A DNA stretch of 9,027 nt from Actinomycetes bacterium. Its GTDB lineage: Bacteria; Actinomycetota; Actinomycetes; Actinomycetales; Demequinaceae. Position numbers and translations under genes: made by a program. The stretch spans positions 1-9,027 of the forward strand of contig JAEYUX010000006.1 in assembly GCA_023432235.1 (NCBI GenBank), in the 5' to 3' direction. The notes under the pieces are model-generated. The model saw only the letters and a list, made by a program, of their open reading frames with translations, ran no database searches and was not told where the DNA came from. Positions 1-7,178 of the stretch are shown here, piece after piece (position 1 is the stretch's first letter; each line of letters starts with the position of its first letter).

Positions 1-783
1 GAGTTCCGCATCAACGGCGAGGACCCCGCGCGAAACTTCATGCCTGCGCCGGGCACCATTACCGCCCTGAGGCTGCCAAGCGGCCCCGGTGTGCGAGTTG
101 ATGCCGGTGTGCGCGAAGGCGACACCGTCTCAGGCAACTTCGACTCGATGGTGGCCAAGCTCATCGTCACCGGTTCCACCCGGACGGAAGCACTCGAGCG
201 GGCGCGACGTGCGCTCCGCGAGATGGAGGTCGAGGGCATCCCCACGGTGCTGCCCTTCCACCGAGCAGTGGTGGAGGCAGAGGCTTTTGCGCCCCGCAGC
301 GGCGCGATGCAGGTCTACACGACGTGGATCGAGACCGAATTTGCTGACACGGTCAAGGAACTTGGCGGCGGCGGTAATGGTGGCAGCGACACCGGGGACG
401 ACGCCGGGGCAACAGAACGCGTCATCGTCGAGGTAGGCGGAAAGCGCCTTGAAGTGGTGCTCCCGGCGGCGCTTGCTCAGGCCGGTCGCGCTCGCGCTCG
501 CGCCGGAGTGCCGCAGCGACGCAATACCCGCAAGGCTGGCGCCCCTCGCGCCGCCTCTGGCAACACACTGTCGTCACCCATGCAGGGCACCATCGTCAAG
601 GTTGCTGTTGCGGAAGGCGATGCGGTGGCCGAGGGCGACCTCATTGTGGTCCTTGAGGCGATGAAGATGGAGCAACCGCTCACCGCTCACCGTGCGGGTA
701 CTGTCGCCAAGCTGTCGGCGACGGTAGGCGGCTCCGTCACCGCCGGGGCCGTCATCTGCGACATCGTCGACGGCACTGACTAG
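1..783 (+). CDS. accA3: Acetyl/propionyl-CoA carboxylase alpha subunit, C-terminal part (5' end outside window)
   Basis: The frame is open from base 1, so this is the last 260 codons of a protein that normally has about 590-670. The alpha subunit carboxylates its own biotin with ATP and bicarbonate and passes the carboxyl group to a beta subunit, giving malonyl- or methylmalonyl-CoA for fatty- and mycolic-type acid synthesis in the cytoplasm. The first residues, EFRINGEDP, followed by FDSMVAKLIV, belong to the C-terminal subdomain of biotin carboxylase. Next come a Gly/Asp-rich stretch, a VIVEVGGKRLEVVLP segment, an Arg/Ala-rich linker and the biotinyl domain, whose EAMKM motif is at 655-669 with the biotinylated lysine codon at 664-666. 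From remembered sequences it resembles mycobacterial AccA3 along its whole length. The TAG stop at 781-783 overlaps the stop of the convergent lpdA gene. No beta subunit is in the window, so acetyl versus propionyl specificity cannot be read here. Confidence 0.93.
   Translation, partial: EFRINGEDPARNFMPAPGTITALRLPSGPGVRVDAGVREGDTVSGNFDSMVAKLIVTGSTRTEALERARRALREMEVEGIPTVLPFHRAVVEAEAFAPRSGAMQVYTTWIETEFADTVKELGGGGNGGSDTGDDAGATERVIVEVGGKRLEVVLPAALAQAGRARARAGVPQRRNTRKAGAPRAASGNTLSSPMQGTIVKVAVAEGDAVAEGDLIVVLEAMKMEQPLTAHRAGTVAKLSATVGGSVTAGAVICDIVDGTD
486..503 (+). repeat. Hexanucleotide tandem repeat (TCGCGC)x3 in the carboxylase linker
   Basis: Three perfect copies of TCGCGC lie in the part of the alpha-subunit gene that encodes the flexible linker before the biotinyl domain, and they produce alternating Arg-Ala residues. 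The unit is six bases, so gain or loss of a copy would add or remove two residues without a frameshift. It is probably linker low complexity rather than a functional site. Confidence 0.6.
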
Positions 784-2177
784 ACCTGCTCGCGCTCCGT
801 GATGCGATGCAGTCGTCGTGCGGCCTCCGCGATGGTGCCCGCGAGCGACGGATAGACGGTGAACGAAGATGCGACGTCGTCCACGGTGAGGTGATGCGTC
901 ACCGCGAGAGTGAGCGGGAAGATGTGTTCGCCCGCGCGCGGTCCCACCACCACTGCGCCGAGCACCTGGCCGGTCACCGTGTGGCCGAAGATCTTGACGA
1001 ATCCCGCCTCGATACCGAGCATCTTGGCGCGCGGATTGCGCGCGAGGTCGATGCGCGACACCTCATAGAAGATGCCCCTGCGCTTGAGGTCGGCTTCTGA
1101 CGCCCCGACCGCCGCGATTTCTGGCACGGTGAAGACATTCGTCGCCACCGTGTTGAGTTCAATCGGCGATACCGCGTCTCCCAAGGCGTGCGCCACCGCA
1201 ATGCGACCCTGCGCCGCCGCCACCGAGGCGAGCGGGAGCACTCCGGTGCAGTCGCCAGCGGCGTAAATGCCGCGGACATTGGTGCGCGAGACGCGGTCCA
1301 CCTCAATGAATCCGTGCGGTGTGAGCCGGACCCCCGCACTCTCAAGAGCGAGGCCCTCGGTATTGGGGATTGAGCCCACCGCCATGAGGCAATGCGAGCC
1401 CTCCACCACGGTGCCGTCGTTCAAGGTCACGCGCACGCCATCGCCAGTGTTGTCCACTCGTGCAGCGCGCTTGCCGCCCACCACCGTCATGCCGCGCGCC
1501 GCAAACTCCTGTTGGACATACTCGGCTGCTTCAGGGTCCTCACGGGCAAGCACGCGGTCGCCAGAGGAAATGAGGGTGACCTCGGCCCCGAGCGTGCGAT
1601 AGGCACCGGCGAACTCGGCTCCCGTCACGCCCGAACCGACAACGACGAGGTGGTGGGGCAGGTGATCGAGACCGTACAGCTGCGTCCAGGTGAGAACTCG
1701 CTCGCCATCGGGTTCGCAGCCGTCGACCACGCGCGGACGCGCCCCCACCGCAATGAGGATGTTGTCCGCGTCAATGCGTTCGCCGTTCGCCATGACGGCG
1801 TCCGCGCCGTCAAGCCGTGCCTCACCGTGGATGATCGTCACTCCACTGCGTTCCAAGCGAGACGCAATGTCACTGCTTTGCTTGCGCACCAGCTCGGTGA
1901 CGCGCGCGTTGACCGCGCTCAGGTCCACCGTGTGATGGCCTGCACCGGACGTGGCCTCACCATGCTCTCCACGAATGCCAAGTTGTGGCGCGCGATCAGC
2001 GATTGCCAGCCACTCGGCGGTAGCGATCACCGTCTTCGATGGCACCACATCCGTCAGCACCGCGTTGCCGCCAAGTCCTTGGCGTTCGATGAGCGTGACC
2101 TCGGCTCCCAAGGCCGCCGCAACGAGGGCGGCTTCATAGCCTCCCGGTCCACCGCCAATGATCGCGAGGCTTGTCAT
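780..2177 (-). CDS. lpdA: NAD(P)H-quinone dehydrogenase, LpdA type (FAD flavoprotein, no redox disulfide)
   Basis: A 465-residue member of the pyridine nucleotide-disulfide oxidoreductase family. GGGPGG at residues 8-13 is the FAD Rossmann loop, GSGVTGAEFAG at 181-191 the NAD(P)H loop, and GIYAAGDCTG at 303-312 the second FAD contact. In dihydrolipoamide dehydrogenases the loop after the first helix holds a CxxxxC disulfide. Here residues 41-49 read LTDVVPSKT, with no cysteine. The C-terminal His-Glu catalytic dyad region is also replaced, reading VYPSLAGTIAEAARR at 441-455. Both changes match M. tuberculosis LpdA (Rv3303c), which is reported to reduce quinones with NAD(P)H rather than lipoamide. 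The ATG at 2177 leads straight into the first beta strand, so no later start is possible. A weak GGGA lies 11 nt before it. The gene converges on the carboxylase gene and diverges from pnp. It probably works in quinone or redox homeostasis, not in a 2-oxoacid dehydrogenase complex. Confidence 0.92.
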   Translation of the reverse strand: MTSLAIIGGGPGGYEAALVAAALGAEVTLIERQGLGGNAVLTDVVPSKTVIATAEWLAIADRAPQLGIRGEHGEATSGAGHHTVDLSAVNARVTELVRKQSSDIASRLERSGVTIIHGEARLDGADAVMANGERIDADNILIAVGARPRVVDGCEPDGERVLTWTQLYGLDHLPHHLVVVGSGVTGAEFAGAYRTLGAEVTLISSGDRVLAREDPEAAEYVQQEFAARGMTVVGGKRAARVDNTGDGVRVTLNDGTVVEGSHCLMAVGSIPNTEGLALESAGVRLTPHGFIEVDRVSRTNVRGIYAAGDCTGVLPLASVAAAQGRIAVAHALGDAVSPIELNTVATNVFTVPEIAAVGASEADLKRRGIFYEVSRIDLARNPRAKMLGIEAGFVKIFGHTVTGQVLGAVVVGPRAGEHIFPLTLAVTHHLTVDDVASSFTVYPSLAGTIAEAARRLHRITEREQV

Positions 2178-2187
2178 AGTGACTATG
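2175..2187 (-). promoter_or_regulatory. Small inverted repeat covering the lpdA start codon
   Basis: CATAG and CTATG flank a 3-nt spacer, and the lpdA ATG lies within one arm. In the mRNA this could form a five-pair hairpin hiding the start codon; as DNA it could be half of an operator. The stem is short and AT-rich, so it may be chance. Confidence 0.2.
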
Positions 2188-2230
2188 GTCCCAGACGTGC
2201 ACGCGGCGGTCTCGCTGGGGCTCAGGAATC

Positions 2231-2240
2231 GACCTCGGTC
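2231..2240. promoter_or_regulatory. Short palindrome GACC-TC-GGTC upstream of pnp
   Basis: A perfect inverted repeat of two 4-bp arms around a 2-bp centre lies in the 101-bp divergent lpdA/pnp region, centred about 43 bp before the predicted pnp transcription start. That is a usual place for a regulator to bind. The arms are short, so the call is weak. The rest of 2178-2278 shows no small gene and no convincing -35 box. Confidence 0.15.
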
Positions 2241-2266
2241 AGCATGTAGAGCGGGGCGGACGCAGT

Positions 2267-2272
2267 TACCCT
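2267..2272 (+). promoter_or_regulatory. -10 element TACCCT of pnp, predicted leaderless start
   Basis: TACCCT fits the actinobacterial -10 consensus TANNNT. Its last T is seven bases before the A of the pnp ATG at 2279, so transcription is expected to begin at or within a base of the start codon. No Shine-Dalgarno sequence lies in the 17 bases before the ATG, which agrees with a leaderless mRNA. I see no good -35 hexamer at the proper distance, but actinobacterial promoters often depend mainly on the -10 box. The same hexamer stands at the same distance from deoC. Confidence 0.55.
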
Positions 2273-2278
2273 CAATGT

Positions 2279-3079
2279 ATGACTGCCCACGAACTCGCCG
2301 CCGCGGCCGCCGCGCTCATTGCCGATCGCACCGGCGTCGCATCCCACGACATTGCTCTCATCCTTGGTTCCGGTTGGGGCGGTGCCGCTGAACTCCTCGG
2401 AGACGAGGTGGCGTCGGTTGAAGCCGGTGACGTCCCGGGCTTCACCGGGCACACGGTGGCGGGTCACCACTCGACCTTCCGCTCGGTCCTCACGCCCAAC
2501 GGCAGCCGCGTACTTGTGCTCGGCGCTCGCCAGCACTACTACCAGTCGCGAGACGCAGCCACCGTCGCCCACGCTGTCCGGATGGCGGCCGCCGCCGGGT
2601 GCTCGACGCTCGTCGTGACAAACGGCTGCGGGTCCACCCGCCCGGAGGTGGGCCCCGGTTCGGTTGTTCTCATCAACGACCACCTCAACCTCACCGGCGC
2701 GACACCTCTTGAAGGCGCCACCTTTGTGCCGATGTCCGACGCCTACTCGCCGCGTCTGCGCGAGATCGCCAAGAGCATCGACCCCACCCTCATTGAAGGC
2801 GTGTACGCCCAGTTCCAAGGCCCGCAGTATGAGACCCCCGCTGAGGTGCGCATGGCGACCATCTTGGGCGCGGACCTCGTTGGCATGTCAACCGCGCTCG
2901 AAGTAATCGCGGCACGCGAGGCCGGACTCGAGGTGCTCGGGCTCTCGCTCGTGACAAACCTTGGCGCCGGCATCGGCACCGAGGAACTGAACCACCAGGA
3001 AGTTCTTGACGCAGGTGCGGCCGCCGCCCCGCGCATCTCGCGGCTCTTGGCCGACATCGTCAAGGCGATCCCGGTATGA
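2279..3079 (+). CDS. pnp: Purine nucleoside phosphorylase (trimeric, 6-oxopurine type)
   Basis: At 266 residues this is the usual length for the trimeric PNP family (M. tuberculosis deoD, Cellulomonas PNP). It cleaves inosine, guanosine and their deoxy forms with phosphate, giving hypoxanthine or guanine plus (deoxy)ribose-1-phosphate. Phosphate-site residues appear as GSGWGG (30-35), the His pair at 63-64 and RQHYYQ (84-89). Base and ribose contacts appear as Glu185 in QYETPAE, Met203-Ser204 in GMST, and Asn227 in VTNLGAG. Glu plus Asn at those places indicates 6-oxopurine preference, so adenosine must first be deaminated, which fits the add gene further along. The segment TNGCGS (114-119) has Ser where I recall Gly in relatives. 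The start is the only ATG before the first strand and has its own -10 box. The stop overlaps the next ATG (ATGA, 3076-3079), implying translational coupling to the mutase. Confidence 0.93.
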   Translation: MTAHELAAAAAALIADRTGVASHDIALILGSGWGGAAELLGDEVASVEAGDVPGFTGHTVAGHHSTFRSVLTPNGSRVLVLGARQHYYQSRDAATVAHAVRMAAAAGCSTLVVTNGCGSTRPEVGPGSVVLINDHLNLTGATPLEGATFVPMSDAYSPRLREIAKSIDPTLIEGVYAQFQGPQYETPAEVRMATILGADLVGMSTALEVIAAREAGLEVLGLSLVTNLGAGIGTEELNHQEVLDAGAAAAPRISRLLADIVKAIPV

Positions 3080-4791
3080 ACGCGGAGCCCGTCCAGCGCA
3101 CGATTGACCGCGCATCCGCCTGGATGCTCACTGATCCAGACCCGGACACGCGGGCCGAACTTGGAGCGCTACTTCGCGAAGCGAGCGCCGAGATTCCCGG
3201 CGCCACCGAGCGCGTGGTCGACATGTTCACCGGCATGCTTGAGTTCGGCACAGCCGGGCTCCGCGGCCCGATTGGCCCCGGCCCCAACGCGATGAATGTG
3301 GTGATGGTGCGCCGGGCCGCCTGGGCTCTTGGCACCCACCTGCTGGGCCTTCTCGACGGCGCCGCGCAAGCGCCGCGCGTTGTCATTGGTTACGACGCCC
3401 GCCATAAGTCGGAGCAGTTCGCTCTCGACTCCGCCCGCGTACTCACCGCCCTTGGTATCGACGTCACTCTTTTCCCCGCTCCCCTCCCCACTCCTGTCCT
3501 CGCGTATGCGGTGCGCGCGTGGGGCGCCGACGCTGGGGTCCAGGTGACCGCCTCGCATAACCCCGCGCAGGACAACGGGTACAAGGTCTACTTGGGCGAG
3601 CGCATCACGCCCGACAGTCCCGGTTCCCAACTTGTTGGCCCGCACGACGGCCAGATTCACGACCTTCTCCGTCGCATCGACGTGGCGGAGATCGAGGTGG
3701 CCGACGCTGGCTGGACTGTTCTCGACGCAGGCTTTGAGCGCGAATACATCGAGAAGGTTGCCGCGCTTGTTCCCCCGGCCGAAAGCGACCTCGCGGCTCG
3801 GCGGGCTGGAGTGCGCATCGTTCTCACACCCATCCACGGAGTGGGCGATGCGACCGTGCGTGCCGTGCTGAACGCGGCCGGCTTCACCGACCTCACCACG
3901 GTGCCCGAACAGGCCGAACCGGATCCCGAGTTCCCCACCGTGTACTTCCCCAACCCGGAAGAGCCCGGTGCGATGGACCTCGCGCTCAAACTCGCTGACA
4001 CGATCAGCGCTGACGTGGTGATCGCCAACGACCCTGACACCGACCGATGTGCCGTTGCGACTCAGATCGATGGCGCATGGCAGATGCTGCATGGCGATGT
4101 GGTCGGCTCACTCCTTGGCGACATGATGGCCCGTCGCTTCGAGGGCACGTCAGGCGCCGTCATCGGCAACTCGATCGTGTCCTCGCGCCAACTGAGCGCG
4201 ATCGCCACACGCTATGGCCTGCCGAGCACCCAAACACTCACCGGCTTCAAGTGGATCTCCCGCGCTCCGGGCCTTGTGTACGGATACGAGGAGGCACTCG
4301 GCTATTGCGTCGCCCCCGAACTTGTCCGTGACAAGGACGGCATCTCAACCGCTCTCCTCATCGCGGAGTTTGTCGCCGAGCTCAAGGAAAAGGGCCGCAC
4401 GCTGGCCGATGCGATCGACGAGCTCGCCCTGCTGGACGGCGTCTACCTCACTCGCCAGGTCTCGGCACGTTTCGAGGACCTCAGCAAGTTGAGCGCCACG
4501 ATGGAGCGGCTGCTTGCGTCGCCTCCCAGCACGCTTGGTGGTGAGCCCGTCACGAGTTCAGACGATATGAGCGCTGGATTCCGTGGCCTGCCGCCCACCA
4601 CCGGCCTCCACCTTGAGACATCCTCAGCGGCGCGCGTCATTGTGCGCCCCTCCGGCACCGAGCCGAAGGTCAAGGCCTACCTCGAGGTGATCCGGCCTGT
4701 CGACGGGGGCGATGTCAATGCTGCCCGGGCCGCAGCGACCACCGTGATGAACGCTCTTGAGGCGGACGTGCGCGCCGCGCTCGGCGTCTAG
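3076..4791 (+). CDS. pmmB: Phospho-sugar mutase (phosphohexomutase superfamily), probably acting as phosphopentomutase
   Basis: A 571-residue alpha-D-phosphohexomutase of the larger PGM2/PmmB subgroup. Visible motifs are EFGTAGLRG (56-64), the catalytic phosphoserine loop TASHNP (Ser160), the Mg-binding loop NDPDTDR (318-324; Asp319, Asp321, Asp323), the sugar-specificity segments GFKWI (390-394) and GYEEALGY (403-410), and the phosphate-binding loop RPSGTEPK (524-531). All catalytic elements are intact. Databases usually call this group phosphomannomutase or phosphoglucomutase. It overlaps pnp by ATGA, and deoC and add lie close by, so converting (deoxy)ribose-1-phosphate to the 5-phosphate is the more natural job here; human PGM2, of the same subgroup, is a phosphopentomutase. 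That assignment is inferred from context. From memory, M. tuberculosis has the same deoD-pmmB pair. The ATG at 3076 is preceded by a modest AAGG about 10 nt upstream. The stop shares a CTAG with the convergent UvrA-like gene. Confidence 0.9.
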   Translation: MNAEPVQRTIDRASAWMLTDPDPDTRAELGALLREASAEIPGATERVVDMFTGMLEFGTAGLRGPIGPGPNAMNVVMVRRAAWALGTHLLGLLDGAAQAPRVVIGYDARHKSEQFALDSARVLTALGIDVTLFPAPLPTPVLAYAVRAWGADAGVQVTASHNPAQDNGYKVYLGERITPDSPGSQLVGPHDGQIHDLLRRIDVAEIEVADAGWTVLDAGFEREYIEKVAALVPPAESDLAARRAGVRIVLTPIHGVGDATVRAVLNAAGFTDLTTVPEQAEPDPEFPTVYFPNPEEPGAMDLALKLADTISADVVIANDPDTDRCAVATQIDGAWQMLHGDVVGSLLGDMMARRFEGTSGAVIGNSIVSSRQLSAIATRYGLPSTQTLTGFKWISRAPGLVYGYEEALGYCVAPELVRDKDGISTALLIAEFVAELKEKGRTLADAIDELALLDGVYLTRQVSARFEDLSKLSATMERLLASPPSTLGGEPVTSSDDMSAGFRGLPPTTGLHLETSSAARVIVRPSGTEPKVKAYLEVIRPVDGGDVNAARAAATTVMNALEADVRAALGV

Positions 4792-7172
4792 GCCTCGCGA
4801 GAGCCTGCCTTCACGTATGCGGCGAGGTGCTCGCCGGTCACGGTGCTCGCTGCTTCCACCAATTGCGTTGGGGTGCCCTCGAATACCACCCGTCCGCCGT
4901 CATGACCTGCGCCCGGACCGATGTCGATGATCCAGTCGGCATGAGCCATGACAGCGAGGTGGTGTTCGATCACCACCACTGAGCGTCCGCCATCGACGAG
5001 CCGGTCGAGCACGTGAAGCAGGTGTGCGACGTCGGCGAGATGAAGGCCGGTGGTCGGCTCATCGAGCACAAAGACTCCGCCCTTGTCGCCGAGCCTCGTG
5101 GCGAGTTTGAGGCGTTGCCTTTCACCACCGGACAGTGTTGATAGCGGCTGCCCAAGCGTGAGATAGCCAAGGCCAACATCGACAACGTGTGTGAGGATCG
5201 CCGCAGCCGCTGGGGTATGGGCCTCGCCCTCCGAGAACAACGCAAGCGCCTCGGTCATCGGCATCTCGAGCACATCGGCGATTGACGCGCCACCCAAGGT
5301 GTAATGAAGAACGTCCTCGCTGAAGCGTCGGCCCTCACAGGCCTCGCACACAGAAGAGACCGTCTCCATCACGCCCAGTTCGGTGAAGATCAGCCCCGCG
5401 CCGTTGCATACGGGGCAGGCGCCTTCCGAGTTCGCACTGAACAGCGCGGGCTTCACACCGTTTGCTTTGGCAAATGCCTTGCGGATTGGTTCGAGCGCGC
5501 CTGTGTACGTTGCGGGGTTCGAGCGACGTGAACCTCTGATGGGGCGTTGATCGAATGTCACCACGTCATCACCCGTGAGCGAGCCGTGGATGAGCGAACT
5601 CTTTCCGGAACCAGCAACACCGGTGACAACGGTGAGCACCCCGCGCGGGATATCGACATCCACGTTGCGCAGGTTGTTTGTGGACGCGCCCCGGATCTCG
5701 ATGACGCCATGTGGCTCACGGACTGCTTCCTTGAGGGATGCGCGGTAGCCCAAGTGACGACCGGTCAAGGTGTCCGAGTTGCGCAGGCCCTCGACGCTGC
5801 CTTCAAAGCAAATCTCACCACCGGCGCTTCCCGCACCAGGTCCGAGGTCGATCACATGGTCCGCGATCGCGATCGTCTCGGGCTTGTGCTCCACGACGAG
5901 CACGGTGTTGCCTTTGTCCCGCAAACGCTCCAGCAAGCGATTCATGCGAGCGATGTCGTGGGGGTGGAGACCGATCGTCGGCTCGTCGAACACGTACGTG
6001 ATGTCGGTGAGGGCCGAGCCGAGGTGGCGAATCATCTTGGTGCGTTGCGCCTCGCCTCCCGACAGCGTCCCGGCGGCTCGGTCGAGCGAAAGGTACCCCA
6101 GCCCAATCTCAACAAAGGAGTCAAGGGTGGACCGCAACGCATCGACGAGCGGCTCCACCTCAGGGGCGTCGAGCTCCCGCATCCACACGGCGAGGTCGCG
6201 AATCTCCATCGACGCAAGATCGGCAATCGACTTTCCCCGAATGAGGCTCGACCGCGCCAATGCGCTCAGCCGCGTGCCGTCGCAGTCGGGGCACACCTGG
6301 AACGTGACGGCCCGATCCACGAACGCACGAATATGCGGCTGCATTGCATCCGGGTCCTTGGACAGCATCGACTTCGTGATCTTGGGGATGAGTCCCTCGT
6401 AGGTCATGTTCATGCCCGAGAAACTCACCTTTGTTGGCTCCTTGAACAGGAAGTCATCCCGCTCGCGCTTCGAGTAGTCCTTGATCGCCTTATTCGGATC
6501 GAGGAAACCTGACTCGGCATAGATCCGCACCATCCAGCCATCAACGGTGTAGCCGGGAATGGTGAGGGCTCCCTCGGCAAGCGACTTCGAATCGTCAAAG
6601 AGCTGCGCGTAGTCGAGTTCGCTCACCCGCCCGGTGCCTTCACAGCGCACGCACATGCCGCCCGTGACGGAGTACTCGCGATGCTCTCGCGCCACCGAGC
6701 CGTCCTTGCGCGTCACCGCCGCGGAACCACTCCCAGATGAGCTCGCGACATTGAAGGAGAAGGCTTGCGGCGCCCCCACATGCGGGTTGCCAAGCCGCGA
6801 GTACAGGATGCGCAGCATCGCATGCACATCGGTTGCGGTGCCCACGGTCGAGCGCACATTCGCGCCCATCGGCTCCTGATCAACGATGATCGCCGTGGTG
6901 AGTCCCTCCAGCACGTCGACGTCCGGGCGGGCCTGGCTCGGCATGAAGCCTTGAATGAACGAACTGTAGGTCTCATTGATCATCCGCCGTGACTCAGCGG
7001 CGATCGTGTCGAAGACGAGCGAGGACTTTCCGGAACCCGAGACGCCCGTGAACACCGTCAAGCGACGTTTGGGAATCTCAACGGAGACGTTCTTGAGGTT
7101 GTTTTCGCGAGCACCCTGCACTCGCATGACGTCATGGCTGTCTGCGGAGTGCACTGCCTTGTCGAAAGTCAT
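4788..7172 (-). CDS. UvrA-like ABC ATPase lacking the UvrB-binding domain (UvrA2/DrrC type)
   Basis: At 794 residues it is about 150 shorter than the E. coli nucleotide excision repair UvrA. Both ATPase halves are complete: Walker A at 43-51 (GVSGSGKSS) and 518-526 (GVAGSGKSS), signatures LSGGEAQR (370-377) and LSGGERQR (680-687), and Walker B at 393-403 and 700-711, each with DEPT. CxxC zinc pairs stand at 174/177, 294/297, 586/589 and 609/612. After RLGNPHVGAP (126-135) the chain goes almost directly to FSFN and the first CxxC, so the roughly 110-residue UvrB-interaction domain is absent. This architecture is known from Deinococcus UvrA2 and from Streptomyces DrrC, which protects against daunorubicin. 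It probably binds damaged or drug-bound DNA rather than starting UvrABC incision. No membrane segments are visible, so it is not a transporter despite the ABC family. The gene starts 32 bp after deoC and appears to have its own leaderless promoter. A drug ligand cannot be told from sequence. Confidence 0.92.
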   Translation of the reverse strand: MTFDKAVHSADSHDVMRVQGARENNLKNVSVEIPKRRLTVFTGVSGSGKSSLVFDTIAAESRRMINETYSSFIQGFMPSQARPDVDVLEGLTTAIIVDQEPMGANVRSTVGTATDVHAMLRILYSRLGNPHVGAPQAFSFNVASSSGSGSAAVTRKDGSVAREHREYSVTGGMCVRCEGTGRVSELDYAQLFDDSKSLAEGALTIPGYTVDGWMVRIYAESGFLDPNKAIKDYSKRERDDFLFKEPTKVSFSGMNMTYEGLIPKITKSMLSKDPDAMQPHIRAFVDRAVTFQVCPDCDGTRLSALARSSLIRGKSIADLASMEIRDLAVWMRELDAPEVEPLVDALRSTLDSFVEIGLGYLSLDRAAGTLSGGEAQRTKMIRHLGSALTDITYVFDEPTIGLHPHDIARMNRLLERLRDKGNTVLVVEHKPETIAIADHVIDLGPGAGSAGGEICFEGSVEGLRNSDTLTGRHLGYRASLKEAVREPHGVIEIRGASTNNLRNVDVDIPRGVLTVVTGVAGSGKSSLIHGSLTGDDVVTFDQRPIRGSRRSNPATYTGALEPIRKAFAKANGVKPALFSANSEGACPVCNGAGLIFTELGVMETVSSVCEACEGRRFSEDVLHYTLGGASIADVLEMPMTEALALFSEGEAHTPAAAAILTHVVDVGLGYLTLGQPLSTLSGGERQRLKLATRLGDKGGVFVLDEPTTGLHLADVAHLLHVLDRLVDGGRSVVVIEHHLAVMAHADWIIDIGPGAGHDGGRVVFEGTPTQLVEAASTVTGEHLAAYVKAGSREA

Positions 7173-7178
7173 TCGGCA

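Noticed and set aside
1392..2249. A 285-codon plus-strand open frame opposite lpdA
   Set aside because: It mirrors a well-supported gene, its translation shows no recognisable domain, and long antisense frames are expected in GC-rich DNA.
3466..3502. A pyrimidine-rich stretch in pmmB
   Set aside because: It encodes the family-typical FPAPLPTPV segment, so the base bias is explained by the protein.
3169..4092. A 307-codon minus-strand open frame opposite pmmB
   Set aside because: It is antisense to the catalytic region of pmmB and has a His/Gly/Arg/Val-rich translation typical of mirror frames.
4790..4806. AGGC/GCCT inverted repeat just after the pmmB stop as a terminator
   Set aside because: Only four pairs, a nine-base loop and no T run; too weak to call.
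5547..6512. A 321-codon plus-strand open frame opposite the UvrA-like gene
   Set aside because: It lies wholly antisense to the conserved ATPase coding sequence and its His/Arg/Val-rich translation resembles no family I know.
4788..7172. The UvrA-like protein as the housekeeping excinuclease UvrA or as a drug exporter
   Set aside because: The UvrB-binding domain is missing, which argues against canonical UvrA, and there are no membrane segments or partner permease for export.
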